Assembly (NCBI RefSeq): GCF_900198625.1
Contig: NZ_FZPK01000006.1
Span: 39,288 to 103,287 of the forward strand
Reading direction: 5' to 3'
Length of the DNA: 64,000 nt
Source of the DNA: Helicobacter rappini
Lineage (GTDB): Bacteria; Campylobacterota; Campylobacteria; Campylobacterales; Helicobacteraceae
A program made the translations under genes and the position numbers. A model generated the notes under the pieces. It had not been told where the DNA came from. It was given only the letters and a program-made list of their open reading frames with translations, and ran no database searches. Positions 56,221-64,000 of this stretch are shown here, piece after piece. Numbering within the stretch: the first letter of the stretch is position 1; each line of letters begins with the position of its first letter.

Positions 56221-56694
56221 ATGAAAAGATACTATATGATTCTATGTATTTTTGCGTTAAATCTTATGTATGCAGCAAAACCCGATGTGATTGACATTGT
56301 GGCACAGAACTTTCAAAGCGTTGGGAATGTAACGACTATTACAGGTAATGTAGATATTAAAAAAGGGAGTGATAGACTCTTTGCTGATAAAGTCATAGTC
56401 TATACGGATAAGGCAAGAAAGCCTTTAAAATATGAAGCCATAGGTAATGTAAGATTTAGCATTATCACAACAGATAAAAGAGAGCTAAAAGGTAAATCAA
56501 ATAGACTTGTATATCAAGTAAAGCAAAATGAATACAGGCTGTATGATAATGCCTTTGTAGAAGAGATAGGTAAGCCAAATGTATTAAAAGGCGATGAGAT
56601 AGTGCTATCTGGTAGTGGGGATTATGCCAATATTGTAGGCAAAAAGAAAGCCCCAGCAAGAGTTACCTTTACGCTTGATAAAGATGATGAATAA
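56221..56694 (+). CDS. lptA: LptA-like periplasmic LPS transport protein
   Basis: A 157-residue periplasmic protein with a signal peptide (MKRYYMILCIFALNLMYA) and the OstA/LptA beta-jellyroll: VDIVAQNFQSVGNVTTITGNVDIKKGSDRLFADKVIVYTD, then LKYEAIGNVRFSI and LKGDEIVLSGSGDYANIVGKK. It bridges the periplasm to carry LPS to LptD. It sits between lptC and the chemoreceptor gene, 21 nt before the latter's ATG, in one operon. Confidence 0.85.
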   Translation: MKRYYMILCIFALNLMYAAKPDVIDIVAQNFQSVGNVTTITGNVDIKKGSDRLFADKVIVYTDKARKPLKYEAIGNVRFSIITTDKRELKGKSNRLVYQVKQNEYRLYDNAFVEEIGKPNVLKGDEIVLSGSGDYANIVGKKKAPARVTFTLDKDDE

Positions 56695-56715
56695 AATTAG
56701 TAAGTGGGAGATATT

Positions 56716-58302
56716 ATGCTAAAGACTTTTCGCTCTAAAGTGCTTTTTACTCTTTTTATTTTTATTGTATGTGGTTTTGGTGGGCTTTATTTAACCATTG
56801 CAAATGGTTTTAATAAAATGGCAGCAAAAGAGGGGAAAGAAATCGCACAGATGATTGGAGATTCTGTATTTCAAACTATACGCATGGGTATGAATATCGG
56901 TGTGCGAGAAGTTATGGATGCAGGTATTGAAGAAGCAAGTAAGATTGAAGGGATAGAATCTATCTCAATATATCGGGCAAAAAGCATTGATGAAATATGG
57001 GGAGAAAGAGATTCTAAAAGCATTCCCGCTGATATAGAAAAGATATTTAGCACAAAGGAGCAATATCTTGATAGTGGCACACATAAGGGTAGCTTTACTC
57101 TTAAAAAGCCCCTTATTGCCAATGAAAGCTGCCTTGAGTGCCATGCAAATGTAAAACAAGGCGATGTGCTTGGCGTCTTAGATCTTAATATATCTTTAGG
57201 TAGTATGTATGACCAAATCGATGAAACACAGACCTACTTGCTTCTTACAATGGTTGGTGCTGGGATTTTTGCCCTTGTTGGATTATATGTCTTTTTTGAG
57301 AGAGAGTTGGTAAAACCGCTGAATAATCTAAGAGATATGGCAAAGGATCTAACAGAAGGTGGAAGCGGTGATTTGACAAAGCGAATCGCCATTAAAAGTC
57401 AAGATGAAGTGGGCATTACCTCAACCTATGTAAATCGCTTTATAGAAACGATACAAAATACTATATCACTCAGCAAAGGTGTGAGTGAAGAGAATACTAC
57501 AACATGCCTTATGCTTTCAGAAATCGCTGAAACTTTGTCAAAAAATGCGGATAAGCAATTTGTGCTTGTAGATAAAGTCAATATCCTTACACATGAAGTA
57601 GGCAAACAGCTAGATATTGTGGAGCAAACCACAAGCCATACAATCCATGATATTGATGATACAGAAGCGACTTTAGTGGAATTCACTACAAAACTTCAAG
57701 ATTCTATAAATCTCATTACAGAACTAGCGAGAAATCAAGAAAGCGTTGTAGCCCATGTCGATGACTTAACCACACATGCGAACCACATTAGAGAAGTTAT
57801 ATCTATCATTAATGATATTTCCGATCAAACAAATGTATTAGCATTGAATGCAGCAATAGAGGCAGCAAGGGCTGGAGAGCATGGCAGAAGCTTTGCTGTC
57901 GTAGCAGATGAGGTAAAGCAACTAGCAGAACGCACGAGAAAATCACTCGGTGAGATTAGCAGTAATGTAAATCTTGTAACACAAAGTATAAACGACATGC
58001 AGCATACAATCATTGCAGTAGCAGATTCTATGCGAACTATCACAGATACCACAGAGCCTTTAATCATACATGCAAACGATACAAAAGATAAGCTAAAAAT
58101 CACAAAAGACAATTCATTGAAACTAAAAGAGATAAATAATGCCATCGTGCAAAGCACAAGCGATTTAAACACCATGATGAATGATATGATGTCGCATAGT
58201 GAAAGCACGCAAGCAGTAGGGCATAATATCCACGATGTCGTAAATGAAATGACACAAAAAGCACAATTGCTAGAAGATTCTATCTCAAAGTTTAAGACTT
58301 AA
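56716..58302 (+). CDS. methyl-accepting chemotaxis protein with CxxCH periplasmic motif
   Basis: Chemoreceptor of 528 aa with TM1 (about residues 11-29), a periplasmic domain (about 30-170), TM2 (about 172-195), HAMP (about 197-250) and a cytoplasmic signalling domain whose hairpin reads [39 protein letters not shown]. The periplasmic domain holds [21 protein letters not shown], with a CLECH motif at 139-143 that matches the c-type heme-binding CxxCH. Domains of this layout may sense redox or gas ligands. GTG 56704 is in frame, but the ATG 56716 has GGGAG upstream. It is last but one in an lptC-lptA operon, an unusual home for a receptor. Confidence 0.85.
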   Translation: MLKTFRSKVLFTLFIFIVCGFGGLYLTIANGFNKMAAKEGKEIAQMIGDSVFQTIRMGMNIGVREVMDAGIEEASKIEGIESISIYRAKSIDEIWGERDSKSIPADIEKIFSTKEQYLDSGTHKGSFTLKKPLIANESCLECHANVKQGDVLGVLDLNISLGSMYDQIDETQTYLLLTMVGAGIFALVGLYVFFERELVKPLNNLRDMAKDLTEGGSGDLTKRIAIKSQDEVGITSTYVNRFIETIQNTISLSKGVSEENTTTCLMLSEIAETLSKNADKQFVLVDKVNILTHEVGKQLDIVEQTTSHTIHDIDDTEATLVEFTTKLQDSINLITELARNQESVVAHVDDLTTHANHIREVISIINDISDQTNVLALNAAIEAARAGEHGRSFAVVADEVKQLAERTRKSLGEISSNVNLVTQSINDMQHTIIAVADSMRTITDTTEPLIIHANDTKDKLKITKDNSLKLKEINNAIVQSTSDLNTMMNDMMSHSESTQAVGHNIHDVVNEMTQKAQLLEDSISKFKT

Positions 58303-58320
58303 AAGTTAAGAGAATAACAC

Positions 58321-59043
58321 ATGATATTGCAAATACTCTATATTATAGCAATCGTTTCAGAATCTATCACAGGGGCATTAGCAGCTGGTAGGTATAAAAT
58401 GGATCTCTTTGGCGTTTTGCTTATATCCTTAGTAACGGCTATTGGCGGTGGGACGATACGCGATATTTTACTCAATATGCACCCTATGACTTGGGTAAAA
58501 CACCCTGAATATGTCATCATGCTATGCTTTTTTAGCATGCTTACAACTCGTATCCCATACTTTTTTGCTAACCTTAGTCGCCTTTTCTTATTGCTTGATG
58601 CAGTAGGCTTAATCGCCTTTAGCATTATCGGCGTAGATAAGGCAGCAGAGCATGGCTTTGGCTTTGTGATTTGTGTCATCGCTGGGGTTGTAACGGGCAT
58701 TTCTGGTGGAATCTTACGCGATATTTTGTGTAATAAAATACCGCTCGTCTTTCAAAAAGAACTCTATGCAAGTGTATCTATTGTTGCATGTATTCTGTAT
58801 TACTGCCTTTATTTTTATACGCCTATTCCTAATGATATTGCCGTTATTATTACGCTAATTTTTGGTTTTTCATTTCGTGTGATTGCTTTGCATTATGAGC
58901 TTAGCTTGCCAGTCTTTTCATTTGATGAGACAAAATTGCCACATGATAAGCAAAAAGACACAAGACAATCTTATAAAAAAGATTCTCTAGATTCTAAAGA
59001 TTTTACAGAATCTAAGAATACAAAAGATTCTAAAAAAGAGTAG
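58321..59043 (+). CDS. TRIC/UPF0126 family membrane protein
   Basis: A 240-residue inner-membrane protein with seven spans and the duplicated UPF0126 repeat: VTAIGGGTIRDILLNMHPMTWV (about residues 38-59) and GVVTGISGGILRDILCNKIPLVF (about 122-144). The family relates to trimeric intracellular cation channels and includes bacterial YadS/YicG types. The last ~35 residues are a Lys/Asp/Ser-rich tail (KDSLDSKDFTESKNTKDSKKE) produced by AGATTCTA-type repeats. It follows the chemoreceptor gene by 18 nt in the same operon. Confidence 0.88.
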   Translation: MILQILYIIAIVSESITGALAAGRYKMDLFGVLLISLVTAIGGGTIRDILLNMHPMTWVKHPEYVIMLCFFSMLTTRIPYFFANLSRLFLLLDAVGLIAFSIIGVDKAAEHGFGFVICVIAGVVTGISGGILRDILCNKIPLVFQKELYASVSIVACILYYCLYFYTPIPNDIAVIITLIFGFSFRVIALHYELSLPVFSFDETKLPHDKQKDTRQSYKKDSLDSKDFTESKNTKDSKKE

Positions 59044-59251
59044 ATAGAATTTCATTTAACTAGGCAAAGAAGCTAAAGTCTAGATTCTATAAAACTATTT
59101 TAAAATAACACTAAAATACAGAATCTATAATGAATCAATTATATTTATTCTACTTTTACGATAAATGTCCTAAAAAACTTGATTTTTGTTTTTTTTGTAG
59201 AATCACCAGAGATTCTATGTAAGAATCATATTTCAAATTGAAAGGCAGCAG

Positions 59252-59698
59252 ATGAAATCTCTTGGACTGATTAAAAAGGCTTTAGTTGGTAGTATAGCTA
59301 CATTATGTATAGCAAGTATTGCGTATGGTGAAGAGCTAAAAGTATGTGAGACCAAACAGGATAAAATGAGTGGGTGTATAGAGATGATTGAGGGTGAAGA
59401 ATCCTATACAAACACTCCCTATAAAAACGGAAAGATACATGGCGTTGTTGAAGATTCCATGCTATATTGTGAGGGTGCATGGATGGGAGAGTCAAAGGTG
59501 CCTTATGTCAATGGTAAAAAAGAGGGTGAAGCACAGCTTTTTGTAAATACAAAACTAGTTGCTACGATAAAATACACTAATGACAAGTTTGTTTCAGGTA
59601 AATGCACAAACGGCAAGGCTTTATCGAAGAGTGGTCCATCTGATGCTATAAGCAGTCCCAATGCATGTTCTGGTGGTTATGTGTGCCCAGTAGAGTAA
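59252..59698 (+). CDS. secreted MORN-like repeat protein
   Basis: A 148-residue protein with a signal peptide (MKSLGLIKKALVGSIATLCIASIAYG). The mature part has several cysteines (VCETKQ, SGCIEMIEG, YCEGAW, GKCTNG, NACSGG, YVCPVE) and loose MORN-like repeats (YKNGKIHGV, YVNGKKEGEAQLF, YTNDKFVSGK). MORN-like toxin-antitoxin-style repeat proteins in this group are mostly secreted or periplasmic with unknown roles. AAAGGCAGC lies before the ATG. A T8 tract sits about 70 nt upstream (59184-59200 area). Confidence 0.6.
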   Translation: MKSLGLIKKALVGSIATLCIASIAYGEELKVCETKQDKMSGCIEMIEGEESYTNTPYKNGKIHGVVEDSMLYCEGAWMGESKVPYVNGKKEGEAQLFVNTKLVATIKYTNDKFVSGKCTNGKALSKSGPSDAISSPNACSGGYVCPVE

Positions 59699-60005
59699 GT
59701 TCCATACGCTAATCACTCATTCTAACCCCCTCATTCGCTATAATTTAGATTCTAGATATCACACAGATTCTAAATATGGGAGTTAATGCATACTCTTTCA
59801 TACAATAACGCAAAACCCCAAGTTTTTCTAGCATTAAACACAGCATTAACATGAAAATCTTTTTTAAAGATATACATACAATAAAATAAGTTTCCATACT
59901 CAAAGCACATTCTCACTTCACTTTAACAAATCTTAATATAACTATGTCATAATCAGTGATTTATTGTATTTTAGCTTTAATTTTAATTACACATAAGGAT
60001 ACACA
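59699..60005. other. spacer upstream of typA
   Basis: A 307-nt AT-rich spacer with paired AGATTCTA octamers at about 59748 and 59766. CATAAT at about 59948-59953 is a possible -10 for typA, and AAGGA (59995-59999) its ribosome site. No RNA gene is recognised. Confidence 0.4.
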
Positions 60006-61808
60006 ATGCAAAATATACGAAATATCGCTGTGATAGCACACGTGGATCACGGCAAAACTACACTAGTAGATGGGCTTTTAAGTCAGTCTGGGACATTTGG
60101 CGAGAGAGAGCAAGTCGATGAACGCGTAATGGATTCTAACGATTTAGAGCGAGAAAGGGGCATTACAATTCTTTCAAAAAATACAGCCATAAACTACAAA
60201 GGCACAAAGATAAATATCATTGACACGCCCGGACACGCCGATTTTGGCGGGGAAGTAGAGCGTGTGCTAAAAATGGTGGATGGCGTTTTGTTGCTTGTAG
60301 ATGCACAAGAAGGCGTTATGCCTCAAACGAAATTTGTCGTCAAAAAAGCCCTTAGCTTTGGAATCCGCCCCATTGTAGTGGTGAATAAGATTGATAAACC
60401 TGCCGCAGAGCCTGATCGCGTGGTAGATGAAGTGTTTGATTTATTTGTATCAATGGACGCCACAGATTCTCAGCTTGACTTTCCCGTGATTTATGCGGCT
60501 GCGCGTGATGGCTATGCGATCAAAGATTTAAATGATGAAAAGAAGAATCTAGAGCCATTGTTTGAAGCGATTTTAGAGTATGTGCCGCTGCCTAGCGGAA
60601 GTGCGGATAATCCACTGCAAATGCAGGTTTTCACACTTGATTATGATAACTATGTAGGCAAAATTGGCATTGCGCGGGTGTTTAATGGACGCGTGAAAAA
60701 GGGTGAAAATGTAATGCTTGCAAAAAGCGATGGCGAGAAAGAGACAGGGCGTATAAGCAAACTCATCGGCTTTATGGGACTAGCAAGGACAGAGATAGAA
60801 TCTGCTGAAGCAGGGGATATTGTAGCCATTGCTGGATTTAACGCGGTTGATGTGGGAGATTCTATTGTATGTCCTAATAATCCTATGCCACTTGATCCTA
60901 TGCACTTAGAAGAACCGACAATGAGCGTGTATTTTGCGGTAAATGATAGTCCTTTGGCGGGATTAGAGGGCAAACACGTAACAGCAAATAAAATCAAAGA
61001 TAGACTATTAAAAGAAATGCAAACAAACATTGCTATGCGATGTGAAGAGATGGGGGAAGGGAAATTTAAGGTAAGCGGTAGAGGTGAGCTGCAAATTACC
61101 ATTTTAGCGGAGAATCTAAGGCGTGAAGGCTTTGAGTTTAGTATCTCACGCCCCGAAGTGATTGTCAAAGAAGAAAATGGCGTGAAAACTGAGCCTTTTG
61201 AGCATTTAGTCATTGATACACCGCAGGATTTTAGCGGGGCGATTATTGAGAAGCTTGGCAAGAGAAAGGCAGAAATGAAAGCTATGAATCCTATGAGTGA
61301 TGGCTACACAAGGCTAGAGTTTGAGATTCCAGCAAGGGGGCTTATAGGCTATCGTAGCGAGTTTTTGACAGATACAAAGGGTGAAGGTGTAATGAATCAT
61401 AGCTTTTTAGAGTTTAGGGCATTTAGCGGTGGGGTAGAATCGCGTAAAAATGGTGCGTTAATCTCTATGGAAAATGGCGAGGCGACAGGATTCTCACTCT
61501 TTAATATACAGGAGCGGGGTGTGCTATTTGTAGCCCCGCAAACCAAAGTGTATATCGGTATGGTAATAGGTGAGCATAGCCGCGATAATGATTTAGATGT
61601 GAATCCCATTAAGGCAAAGCATTTGACAAATATGCGTGCAAGTGGGAGTGATGATGCCATTAAGCTTGTGCCACCGCGAGAACTGACTTTGGAGCGAGCA
61701 TTAGAGTGGATAGAAGATGATGAGATTTTAGAGGTAACACCGCAAAATATTAGAATCCGTAAGAAGATTCTAGAGCCAAATATGCGTAAGCGGGCAAAGG
61801 CGAAGTAG
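60006..61808 (+). CDS. typA: ribosome-associated GTPase TypA/BipA
   Basis: Translational GTPase acting on 50S assembly and stress growth. G1 [15 protein letters not shown] (about residues 10-24), [12 protein letters not shown]3 [13 protein letters not shown]4 VVNKIDKP (about 120-127), then domain II and the TypA-specific C-terminus ([59 protein letters not shown]). Length (600 aa) is normal and no repeat insert is present. It is the last clearly chromosomal core gene before the accessory element. Confidence 0.97.
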   Translation: MQNIRNIAVIAHVDHGKTTLVDGLLSQSGTFGEREQVDERVMDSNDLERERGITILSKNTAINYKGTKINIIDTPGHADFGGEVERVLKMVDGVLLLVDAQEGVMPQTKFVVKKALSFGIRPIVVVNKIDKPAAEPDRVVDEVFDLFVSMDATDSQLDFPVIYAAARDGYAIKDLNDEKKNLEPLFEAILEYVPLPSGSADNPLQMQVFTLDYDNYVGKIGIARVFNGRVKKGENVMLAKSDGEKETGRISKLIGFMGLARTEIESAEAGDIVAIAGFNAVDVGDSIVCPNNPMPLDPMHLEEPTMSVYFAVNDSPLAGLEGKHVTANKIKDRLLKEMQTNIAMRCEEMGEGKFKVSGRGELQITILAENLRREGFEFSISRPEVIVKEENGVKTEPFEHLVIDTPQDFSGAIIEKLGKRKAEMKAMNPMSDGYTRLEFEIPARGLIGYRSEFLTDTKGEGVMNHSFLEFRAFSGGVESRKNGALISMENGEATGFSLFNIQERGVLFVAPQTKVYIGMVIGEHSRDNDLDVNPIKAKHLTNMRASGSDDAIKLVPPRELTLERALEWIEDDEILEVTPQNIRIRKKILEPNMRKRAKAK

Positions 61809-61863
61809 GGCTTATGTCTAGTCTTGCTTTTGTATTGAGTTAATTTCAATAAAGGAGTGAGTG

Positions 61864-61899
61864 ATGAATAAGTTTTTAGAATCCATACATTTTTTTTAA
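61864..61899 (+). pseudogene. 11-codon remnant with perfect ribosome site, possible insertion-cut gene
   Basis: AAAGGAGTGAGTG precedes ATG AAT AAG..., which reads MNKFLESIHFF and stops within an 8-T tract. A strong ribosome site in front of so short a frame suggests the 5' end of a gene whose remainder was displaced when the downstream element inserted, or a frame broken by T-tract slippage. Confidence 0.35.
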
Positions 61900-61923
61900 T
61901 GCCGTAAAATAGGCAGTTTCACA

Positions 61924-61988
61924 CACATAAATTAAGGCATTTTGCCACACATGTGTCCCACATTGCCACATTTTACCACATAAATTAA
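61924..61988. repeat. iteron-like direct repeats upstream of replication-like gene
   Basis: CACATAAATTAA occurs at 61924-61935 and again at 61977-61988 (53 nt apart). Between them are short CCACA-containing units (TTTTGCCACAC, CATTGCCACAT, TTTTACCACAT) and the palindrome ACACATGTGT. TTAACATG is then repeated (about 61985 and 61995). This AT-rich arrangement just before a Rep-like gene resembles a plasmid or phage origin. Confidence 0.5.
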
Positions 61989-62016
61989 CATGTTTTAACA
62001 TGGAAAAGAGGTAAAA

Positions 62017-63252
62017 ATGGTGTTTTCTCGGCAACACATACACAATATTGCTAAAAAGAATTTTATCATTGATTTTGAGTTGTTATCAATTCTCGGCATT
62101 ACAAAAACTGAAGCAATCATCTTAGACCATATATCTTATTTCAATAAGGCGTATGGTGCTATATCATTAAATATCAGTCAGTTTGTAGAAATTTTACAAA
62201 TAAGCAGACAACATTTTTATCGTTGTATAAAAAAGCTTGTCGATAAAAATCTAATATTTAAAGATAGCAAAGGCATAGAAGTAACAGAGCTTTATAAAGA
62301 AACAAAATTTACATGTTTTAAAAAAGCACACAACAATAAATCAAAACAAGCAGATAAATATGACAAAAATGCTAAAACAGATGACTTCAATAAGCATGAA
62401 AAAATGCTTGATAATCTGTCGCAAAATGTTACAAAAGTGTCTCATAATGTTACACTTCCTATACCATATAATACAAATAATAACTTTATGTGTGTATCAA
62501 ACACACATAAAGGAAATATAAGAGATTGCATTCGCAATCATCAACAAATGCAACAAACAGAAAGGTTTGTTGATTTGTTGAATTGGTGTAGGACTAAGCA
62601 AGTAGAAAAAGGCATGAATGAAAATGTTTTGCAGGAAATAGAAATCAATCAACTACAAAACTTACTGCAAAATAAACAAGACACACAAATACAAACTGAA
62701 ATACAAACAATACAACAATCACTCAAAGAAAAAATGAGTGCAAGTGAATTAGAAGCGTTAAGAAGCTTTAGTATTTCACTTGCAAGAACAGGTATGTTTC
62801 TAATTCCACAGAATCAAAAGACTTTTGTTTGCCATGTAGAAAAGCTAGTAGCACAAAAGAAAGATTTACAAAGCATGATAGCGTATAGCAAAGAGAATAA
62901 TTGCTTGTGGATTTGCGATGATAATGATGATAGTGTAGGTATGCAATGCTTAGAAAGATTATGGAATTGTGTAGAAACAACTTTGCAAGAAAAAGAACAA
63001 GAAGTTATAGAACATGTATCAACAAAACACAGAAATTTGTTATTGCAATTTATGAATTACAGAAAAGAAAAAGGCAGGGCAATGAATGAGTTTAGTTTAA
63101 AGCGTTTATGCTTTGTATTTAATGAGTTAGAGCAAAAAGGAATAAGTGTCATAAATTGCGTAAATCAAAGCATTGAGCGTGGTTATAATTGGGTATTTAA
63201 GCCTACACATAGAAATAGATTTTTTAACAGAAAAGCTAAGAAAGTAGCTTAG
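62017..63252 (+). CDS. replication-initiation-like protein of accessory element
   Basis: A 411-residue protein. The N-terminal ~100 residues contain a winged-helix-type DNA-binding region (LLSILGITKTEAIILDHISYF, then SLNISQFVEILQISRQHFYRCIKKLVDKNLIF), as in phage and plasmid replication proteins. A Lys/Asn/Gln-rich linker follows. The C-terminal block (LLLQFMNYRKEKGRAMNEFSLKRLCFVFNELEQKG...INCVNQSIERGYNWVFKP, about 345-400) resembles the DnaD/DnaT-like end of phage replisome organisers. Codon use is Gln/Asn/Lys-heavy and lacks the AGATTCTA octamer so common upstream, consistent with recent transfer. The ATG at 62017 has AAAGAGG upstream. Confidence 0.55.
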   Translation: MVFSRQHIHNIAKKNFIIDFELLSILGITKTEAIILDHISYFNKAYGAISLNISQFVEILQISRQHFYRCIKKLVDKNLIFKDSKGIEVTELYKETKFTCFKKAHNNKSKQADKYDKNAKTDDFNKHEKMLDNLSQNVTKVSHNVTLPIPYNTNNNFMCVSNTHKGNIRDCIRNHQQMQQTERFVDLLNWCRTKQVEKGMNENVLQEIEINQLQNLLQNKQDTQIQTEIQTIQQSLKEKMSASELEALRSFSISLARTGMFLIPQNQKTFVCHVEKLVAQKKDLQSMIAYSKENNCLWICDDNDDSVGMQCLERLWNCVETTLQEKEQEVIEHVSTKHRNLLLQFMNYRKEKGRAMNEFSLKRLCFVFNELEQKGISVINCVNQSIERGYNWVFKPTHRNRFFNRKAKKVA

Positions 63253-63266
63253 AGAAAGGATAGAAA

Positions 63267-63404
63267 ATGTTTGGTTTTAATCGTAATCGTGTGAAATATG
63301 AATATTGTGAGTTAATAAACTCTGATTTAGACAAACTTTATCAAAAGGAACATAACGGGCTTAAAATCCGCCTTATGTGTGTTTTTATGCCAAAGCAGTT
63401 TTAA
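63267..63404 (+). CDS. small ORF of accessory element, 45 aa
   Basis: Reads MFGFNRNRVKYEYCELINSD... and ends at TAA 63402-63404, with AGAAAGGA 5-9 nt upstream of the ATG. The stop falls in a TTTT run; deleting one T would join it to the next frame (…MPKQFKGELVEFG…) to make a single protein of about 110 residues. It is either a short coupled gene or the front part of a frameshifted one. Confidence 0.5.
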   Translation: MFGFNRNRVKYEYCELINSDLDKLYQKEHNGLKIRLMCVFMPKQF

Positions 63405-63600
63405 AGGCGAGTTAGTAGAGTTTGGAACAATAGAAGCAAATAAAATTAGCTTTATATCAAACCACAAAAGCTTTAAAAAGCATAATGACATACAAGCCTT
63501 GCTAAAACATGTAAAAGAACAAGAGCCTATGACATGCTATTTTGAAAAGTGCATAAATGCTAAAAATTGCATATTGTTAGACAACAAGAAAGGGGAATAA
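63379..63600 (+). CDS. hypothetical protein of accessory element, 73 aa
   Basis: Starts at GTG within the preceding ORF (26-nt overlap, different frame). The sequence (KGELVEFGTIEANKISFISNHKSFKKHNDIQALLKHVKEQ...CYFEKCINAKNCIL) looks like the C-terminal part of a small soluble domain with a CxxxxCxxxxxC pattern. No good ribosome site of its own is present, so it probably depends on coupling or a frameshift from the 45-aa ORF. The next gene starts 1 nt after its stop. Confidence 0.45.
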   Translation: MFLCQSSFKGELVEFGTIEANKISFISNHKSFKKHNDIQALLKHVKEQEPMTCYFEKCINAKNCILLDNKKGE

Positions 63601-63601
63601 C

Positions 63602-63904
63602 ATGCTACAACAACACATCAAAACACTAGAGAGAGCAAAGGGCGGAGTCTTGCGAGTTATTGACAGCTTACAAGAGCCTATAACAGAATTTTACGAAGTT
63701 ACACTACTTCAACAAGAACAGGGGGTATTATATACGCTTGTTAGTGTAGGAAGCGTGGAAACAGCAACCAAGAATCTAACCGAAGCCGAGCAAACCGCTT
63801 TAATCTTAATGCGTGAAACAGGGCTAAAACATGCGATTATTAAGAACGCCAACGAGAAGCACCGAGTCGGACTCGACCATAAACAAGGGCTTGTTAAGTG
63901 GTAA
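63602..63904 (+). CDS. hypothetical protein of accessory element, 100 aa
   Basis: A 100-residue soluble protein (MLQQHIKTLERAKGGVLRVIDSL...) with a beta-rich centre (FYEVTLLQQEQGVLYTLVSVGSVETA) and a helical C-terminal half ending GLDHKQGLVKW. No recognised domain. It is separated by 1 nt from the preceding frame and has AAAGGGG at suitable distance before the ATG, so it belongs to the same operon. Probably a phage- or plasmid-type accessory gene. Confidence 0.55.
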   Translation: MLQQHIKTLERAKGGVLRVIDSLQEPITEFYEVTLLQQEQGVLYTLVSVGSVETATKNLTEAEQTALILMRETGLKHAIIKNANEKHRVGLDHKQGLVKW

Positions 63905-63948
63905 GCCCACGCTAAAAAATCGGCGTAAATGAATTGTTTGTTATAGTT

Positions 63949-63965
63949 GCCTTGCTACGCAAGGC
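63949..63965 (+). terminator. hairpin after accessory operon
   Basis: GCCTTGC-TAC-GCAAGGC is a perfect 7-bp GC-rich stem with a 3-nt loop, followed after 15 nt by GTTTTTTAATT. It could end the 62.0-63.9 kb operon or be an element-specific structure; the T-tract is somewhat distant. Confidence 0.45.
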
Positions 63966-64000
63966 AGAGATTAAAAAGTGTTTTTTAATTATTATTAAAG

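Noticed and set aside
60650..61261. 203-codon frame antisense to typA
   Set aside because: Lies entirely within typA; Ser/Pro-rich translation with no start signal.
61809..64000. Insertion sequence at the right end
   Set aside because: No transposase or terminal inverted repeats are visible; the genes look replication- or phage-like.

Overview
The window is AT-rich, densely coded chromosomal DNA from a Campylobacterota bacterium, almost certainly an enterohepatic-type Helicobacter. Indicators are NikR, a pseudaminic acid (Pse) pathway, a flagellin-like FliS co-chaperone gene behind a sigma-54 promoter, a Hof-like outer membrane protein, a free-standing ThiD2 protein, and gene orders I recall from H. 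pylori (pyrG-recJ-rluA family; dihydroorotase next to a sialidase-like gene; a periplasmic protein next to two ThrE halves). The species cannot be named from sequence alone.

Layout. 0-5 kb: truD, an outer membrane protein, ThiD2, a BI-1 protein. 5.0-5.4 kb: four tRNAs (Arg, Arg, His, Pro) on the minus strand. 5.7-13 kb: dxs, a GT-C-like membrane protein, a family-9 glycosyltransferase, aroK, alr. 13-21 kb: nikR, tig, fliI, a small protein, a possible Kdo-hydrolase subunit, pyrC, the flagellar co-chaperone. 21-33 kb: UDG-like protein, periplasmic protein, split threonine/serine exporter, rluA family/recJ/pyrG, recA. 32.6-38 kb: hisS, a 2-hydroxyacid dehydrogenase, a G-tract-interrupted methyltransferase, an isolated lutA-like gene. 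38-45 kb: fused pseG-pseH, pseF, membrane proteins, an ArsB-like permease, a Hof-like porin. 45-48 kb: a recB/addA 5' fragment joined to a hypF 3' fragment. 48-62 kb: GT2, mraY, lptG, uvrB, queA, lptC-lptA-mcp-TRIC, typA. 62-64 kb: the left end of an accessory element with a replication-like gene and iteron-like repeats.

The most striking property is a family of dispersed palindromic repeats. Its arm reads roughly TGTCATGTTGAGCGAAGCG then AAATATCT, and it occurs both between genes and in frame inside housekeeping genes (truD, dxs, rluA family, pseF), where it is translated as CHVERSE-like peptides. It travels with a G-rich second module (giving GIGVQNNENLES-like peptides) and with a very abundant octamer, AGATTCTA/TAGAATCT, which seeds DSK/ESK-rich low-complexity inserts and tails. 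The same modules sit exactly at the recB::hypF junction, suggesting that repeat-mediated recombination (or a repeat-induced assembly error) made that chimera. Other switches or control signals are a G12 tract that currently truncates a methyltransferase, an A13 tract upstream of a small gene, a sigma-54 promoter, and paired dyads upstream of lutA.
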